Positions 21,691 through 23,328 of a DNA stretch of 23,328 bases are shown here, piece after piece (position 1 is the first letter of the stretch; each line of letters starts with the position of its first letter). Under the pieces are notes generated by a model that made no database searches, was not told where the DNA came from, and saw only the letters and a list, made by a program, of their open reading frames with translations. The DNA comes from UBA11346 sp038203025 (lineage in GTDB: Bacteria; Planctomycetota; UBA11346): the NCBI GenBank assembly GCA_038203025.1, contig JBBREK010000040.1, positions 1 through 23,328 of the forward strand, in the 5' to 3' direction. Both the position numbers and the translations under genes were made by a program.

Positions 21691-21696
21691 CATTCT
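21691..21696 (+). promoter_or_regulatory. -10-like box CATTCT of the WYL gene
   Basis: CATTCT predicts transcription starting at the A of ATG 21703. The -35 is weak and there is no Shine-Dalgarno sequence. Confidence 0.4.
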
Positions 21697-21702
21697 GCCG
21701 CC

Positions 21703-22761
21703 ATGTCCGACATCCCCAATCCGGCCCGCACGGTGCGCGTGCGCCAGGTGCTCGACCTGCTCGGCGGTCAACCGCTACCGATTGACGAAATGCTGGTGCG
21801 CCTGAATCGCCGGCTCGGCCAGGCCGGCCAGCCACAGATCCAGCGCCGCATGCTGCAGAACGATCTGGCCTGGCTACGTGCCCATCTGCCTGGCGCGGTC
21901 GAGCAGGTCGCGCGCGGTGCGTTGTCGCCGCCAACGTCCGACTTCCCCGAGGCGCGGCGCTTCTGGCGCCTCGGTGGTGAGGCGCTGCTGCCGGTGGATG
22001 CCGATCTGGCGGCGGTCACCGAGCTGGAGGCCCTGGCCCTGCACGCGGCCCGCGCCGTGCTCGCTGCCCCGCCGCTGCCCGGTGCGGCGAAGTCGGACGA
22101 GGGCCCGCTAGCCGCCGCGCTCGGTCGGTTGATCGAGCGGCTTGGGCTGGGCTTGGCCCGCCTGCCCGATGTGCTCGGCGTCAATCCCGGCGCGCCGCAG
22201 CCGTGGGAGCCGCGTCACGCCCTCGCCGTGCTGCGCGCCATCCGCCTGGGCGAGGCCGTGCGCATGACCTACCAGCCGCTGGAGAAGGCCGCCCACGAAG
22301 TGGTCGCCCAGCCGATCCGTCTGGTGCTCAGCGACGGCGAGCCGTACCTATGGGCCTGGGACGGCACCGCCGCACGCCTGAAGAACTACAAGCTGGCGCG
22401 CATCGTCGCGCTGACCGCGCACACGCGGCTCAAGGGTGTGCCGACCGGGCTTGATGCCGAGGTGCGTGCTGCCTTGCGCAGCGCCTTTCGTGGCGTCGCC
22501 GGCGCCAGCCAGCGCGGCCGCGTGGTGCTGCGTTTCGCCGCCGGTGCCGTGCCGCATGTGCGCGACCGCCGCCTGGGGCCGGCGCAACGCTGGCAGGATC
22601 TCGCCGACGGCGGGGCACGCGTTGCCTTCAACACGCACGGGCTCGAGGCGGTGCGCCACTGGGTGCTGTCGTTCGGTTCGCGGGTCACCGTCGAGGAGCC
22701 AGCGACGCTGGCGCAGTGGGTGCGCGCCGAGGCGCTGCGCATGGCTGGACAGGCCGACTGA
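21703..22761 (+). CDS. WYL-domain transcriptional regulator (352 aa)
   Basis: YafY/PafBC-type regulator. The N-terminal region (about 8-65) is a helix-turn-helix with QIQRRMLQNDLAWLRAHLP, comparable to the DeoR-like start of the family. The WYL core is at about 185-245: VRMTYQPL, PIRLVLSDGEPYLWAWD and RLKNYKLARIVAL, where YLW replaces the usual WYL triad. A C-terminal WCX-like region follows (VVLRFAAGAVPHVRDRRLG and HWVLSFGSRVTVEEPATL). WYL domains are thought to sense nucleic-acid or nucleotide ligands. The frame is open to 21403 but that part crosses the heptamer array. The 2H phosphoesterase gene follows 18 bp downstream and is probably co-transcribed. Confidence 0.85.
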   Translation: MSDIPNPARTVRVRQVLDLLGGQPLPIDEMLVRLNRRLGQAGQPQIQRRMLQNDLAWLRAHLPGAVEQVARGALSPPTSDFPEARRFWRLGGEALLPVDADLAAVTELEALALHAARAVLAAPPLPGAAKSDEGPLAAALGRLIERLGLGLARLPDVLGVNPGAPQPWEPRHALAVLRAIRLGEAVRMTYQPLEKAAHEVVAQPIRLVLSDGEPYLWAWDGTAARLKNYKLARIVALTAHTRLKGVPTGLDAEVRAALRSAFRGVAGASQRGRVVLRFAAGAVPHVRDRRLGPAQRWQDLADGGARVAFNTHGLEAVRHWVLSFGSRVTVEEPATLAQWVRAEALRMAGQAD

Positions 22762-22779
22762 CCGGCGCACCGTGCAGTC

Positions 22780-23328
22780 GTGCCCGACAATCATTTCCTC
22801 GGCCTGCGCCTGACCGGCGAAAGTTCCGACCGCCTGCGCGCCTGGGATCTGCCGGCGCGCTGGACGCATCCGGACGACTATCATCTCACCCTGGCCTTCC
22901 TCGGCCCGGTCGACGACGACGAGGCCGCCTATCTGCCGGATGCCTTGGCCGAGGTGGCGGGCAGCCAGCGCGTCCCACGCTTGACGTTCACCGGTCTCGG
23001 TGCCGCCGGCACCAGCAGCGGTGGCGACGGGCCGAAGTATGTCTTCGCCGCGGTCGACGACCCCGAGCAGGGCTGCGACGCCATGCGCCGCGATCTCTGC
23101 GAGGTGCTGGAGATGCGGCCGGAAGCGGACTTCCGTCCGCATGTCACGCTGTGCCGGCCGGGCCCTGTGCCTGCCACATTACCGCTGGAGGGCAGCGCCG
23201 TAATCACAGCTACGGCACCCAACGGATGGTCTTCGACTGTGGTAATTCGGGCCATTCCCCCAAATTCCACCTTTTATGATAACCAGCGTGGGTTTGCTCC
23301 TGCTTTAAGTCAACAGGCCAATATTCGC
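22780..23328 (+). CDS. 2H phosphoesterase, 2'-5' RNA ligase / ThpR-like, runs off window
   Basis: The 183 visible codons begin at GTG 22780. Two catalytic HxTx motifs are seen: H35-L-T37-L in DYHLTLAFLG and H121-V-T123-L in FRPHVTLCRPG, the pair that defines RNA 2',3'-cyclic phosphodiesterases of the ThpR/LigT type. The N-terminus HFLGLRL and the spacing between motifs fit. It lies 18 bp after the WYL gene, with no separate promoter seen. The last 50 or so codons are clearly lower in GC and less family-like, and no stop is reached although relatives are usually near 180 residues, so the true C-terminus may be altered or the edge may be a junction. Confidence 0.8.
   Translation, partial: MPDNHFLGLRLTGESSDRLRAWDLPARWTHPDDYHLTLAFLGPVDDDEAAYLPDALAEVAGSQRVPRLTFTGLGAAGTSSGGDGPKYVFAAVDDPEQGCDAMRRDLCEVLEMRPEADFRPHVTLCRPGPVPATLPLEGSAVITATAPNGWSSTVVIRAIPPNSTFYDNQRGFAPALSQQANIR

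Overview
A 23.3-kb, very GC-rich stretch of bacterial chromosome with short intergenic gaps and typical bacterial genes (ftsH, asd, TolC-family, MarR and AraC regulators). I cannot assign the species. Secreted EF-hand proteins, glycoside hydrolases paired with AraC regulators and solo STAS proteins would suit a Planctomycetes-Verrucomicrobia-Lentisphaerae-type organism, but that is a weak guess. I saw no phage genes, transposases, rRNA, tRNA or CRISPR.

Layout. 1-2950: end of a NapG/MauM-like polyferredoxin, a small 3D-domain envelope protein and, on the opposite strand, a secreted M1-type metallopeptidase. 3156-4803: three consecutive secreted EF-hand proteins. 4809-6712 (minus): a MarR regulator overlapping a TolC-family outer-membrane factor. 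6798-13844: sugar-related region in which a GH2 hydrolase and a GH29 fucosidase are each transcribed divergently from an AraC-type regulator, and each regulator is followed tail-to-tail by a STAS (anti-sigma antagonist-like) gene. 13971-17610: asd, a small LPP20-like exported protein and ftsH. 17714-19752 (minus): two paralogous outer-membrane barrel-like proteins and a one-TM protein. 19905-23328: hemerythrin, a GT2 glycosyltransferase, a small unknown gene, a repeat-rich spacer, a WYL regulator and a 2H phosphoesterase (2'-5' RNA ligase type) running off the right edge with a drop in GC.

The most striking pattern is regulatory. For about fourteen genes a -10-like hexamer, mostly TANNNT, lies so close to the start codon that the predicted transcript begins 0-4 nt before ATG/GTG. 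Several also have a good -35 box at 16-18 bp. These look like leaderless genes. By contrast the EF-hand operon and asd have clear Shine-Dalgarno sequences. These placements also helped choose starts for several genes whose open frames extend far upstream.

Two repeat families stand out: a REP-like GC-rich palindromic element (three copies, each 3-10 nt after a plus-strand stop codon), and GAAC-containing 7-bp repeats (a seven-unit array near 21.4 kb and a two-unit inverted pair near 13.3 kb).
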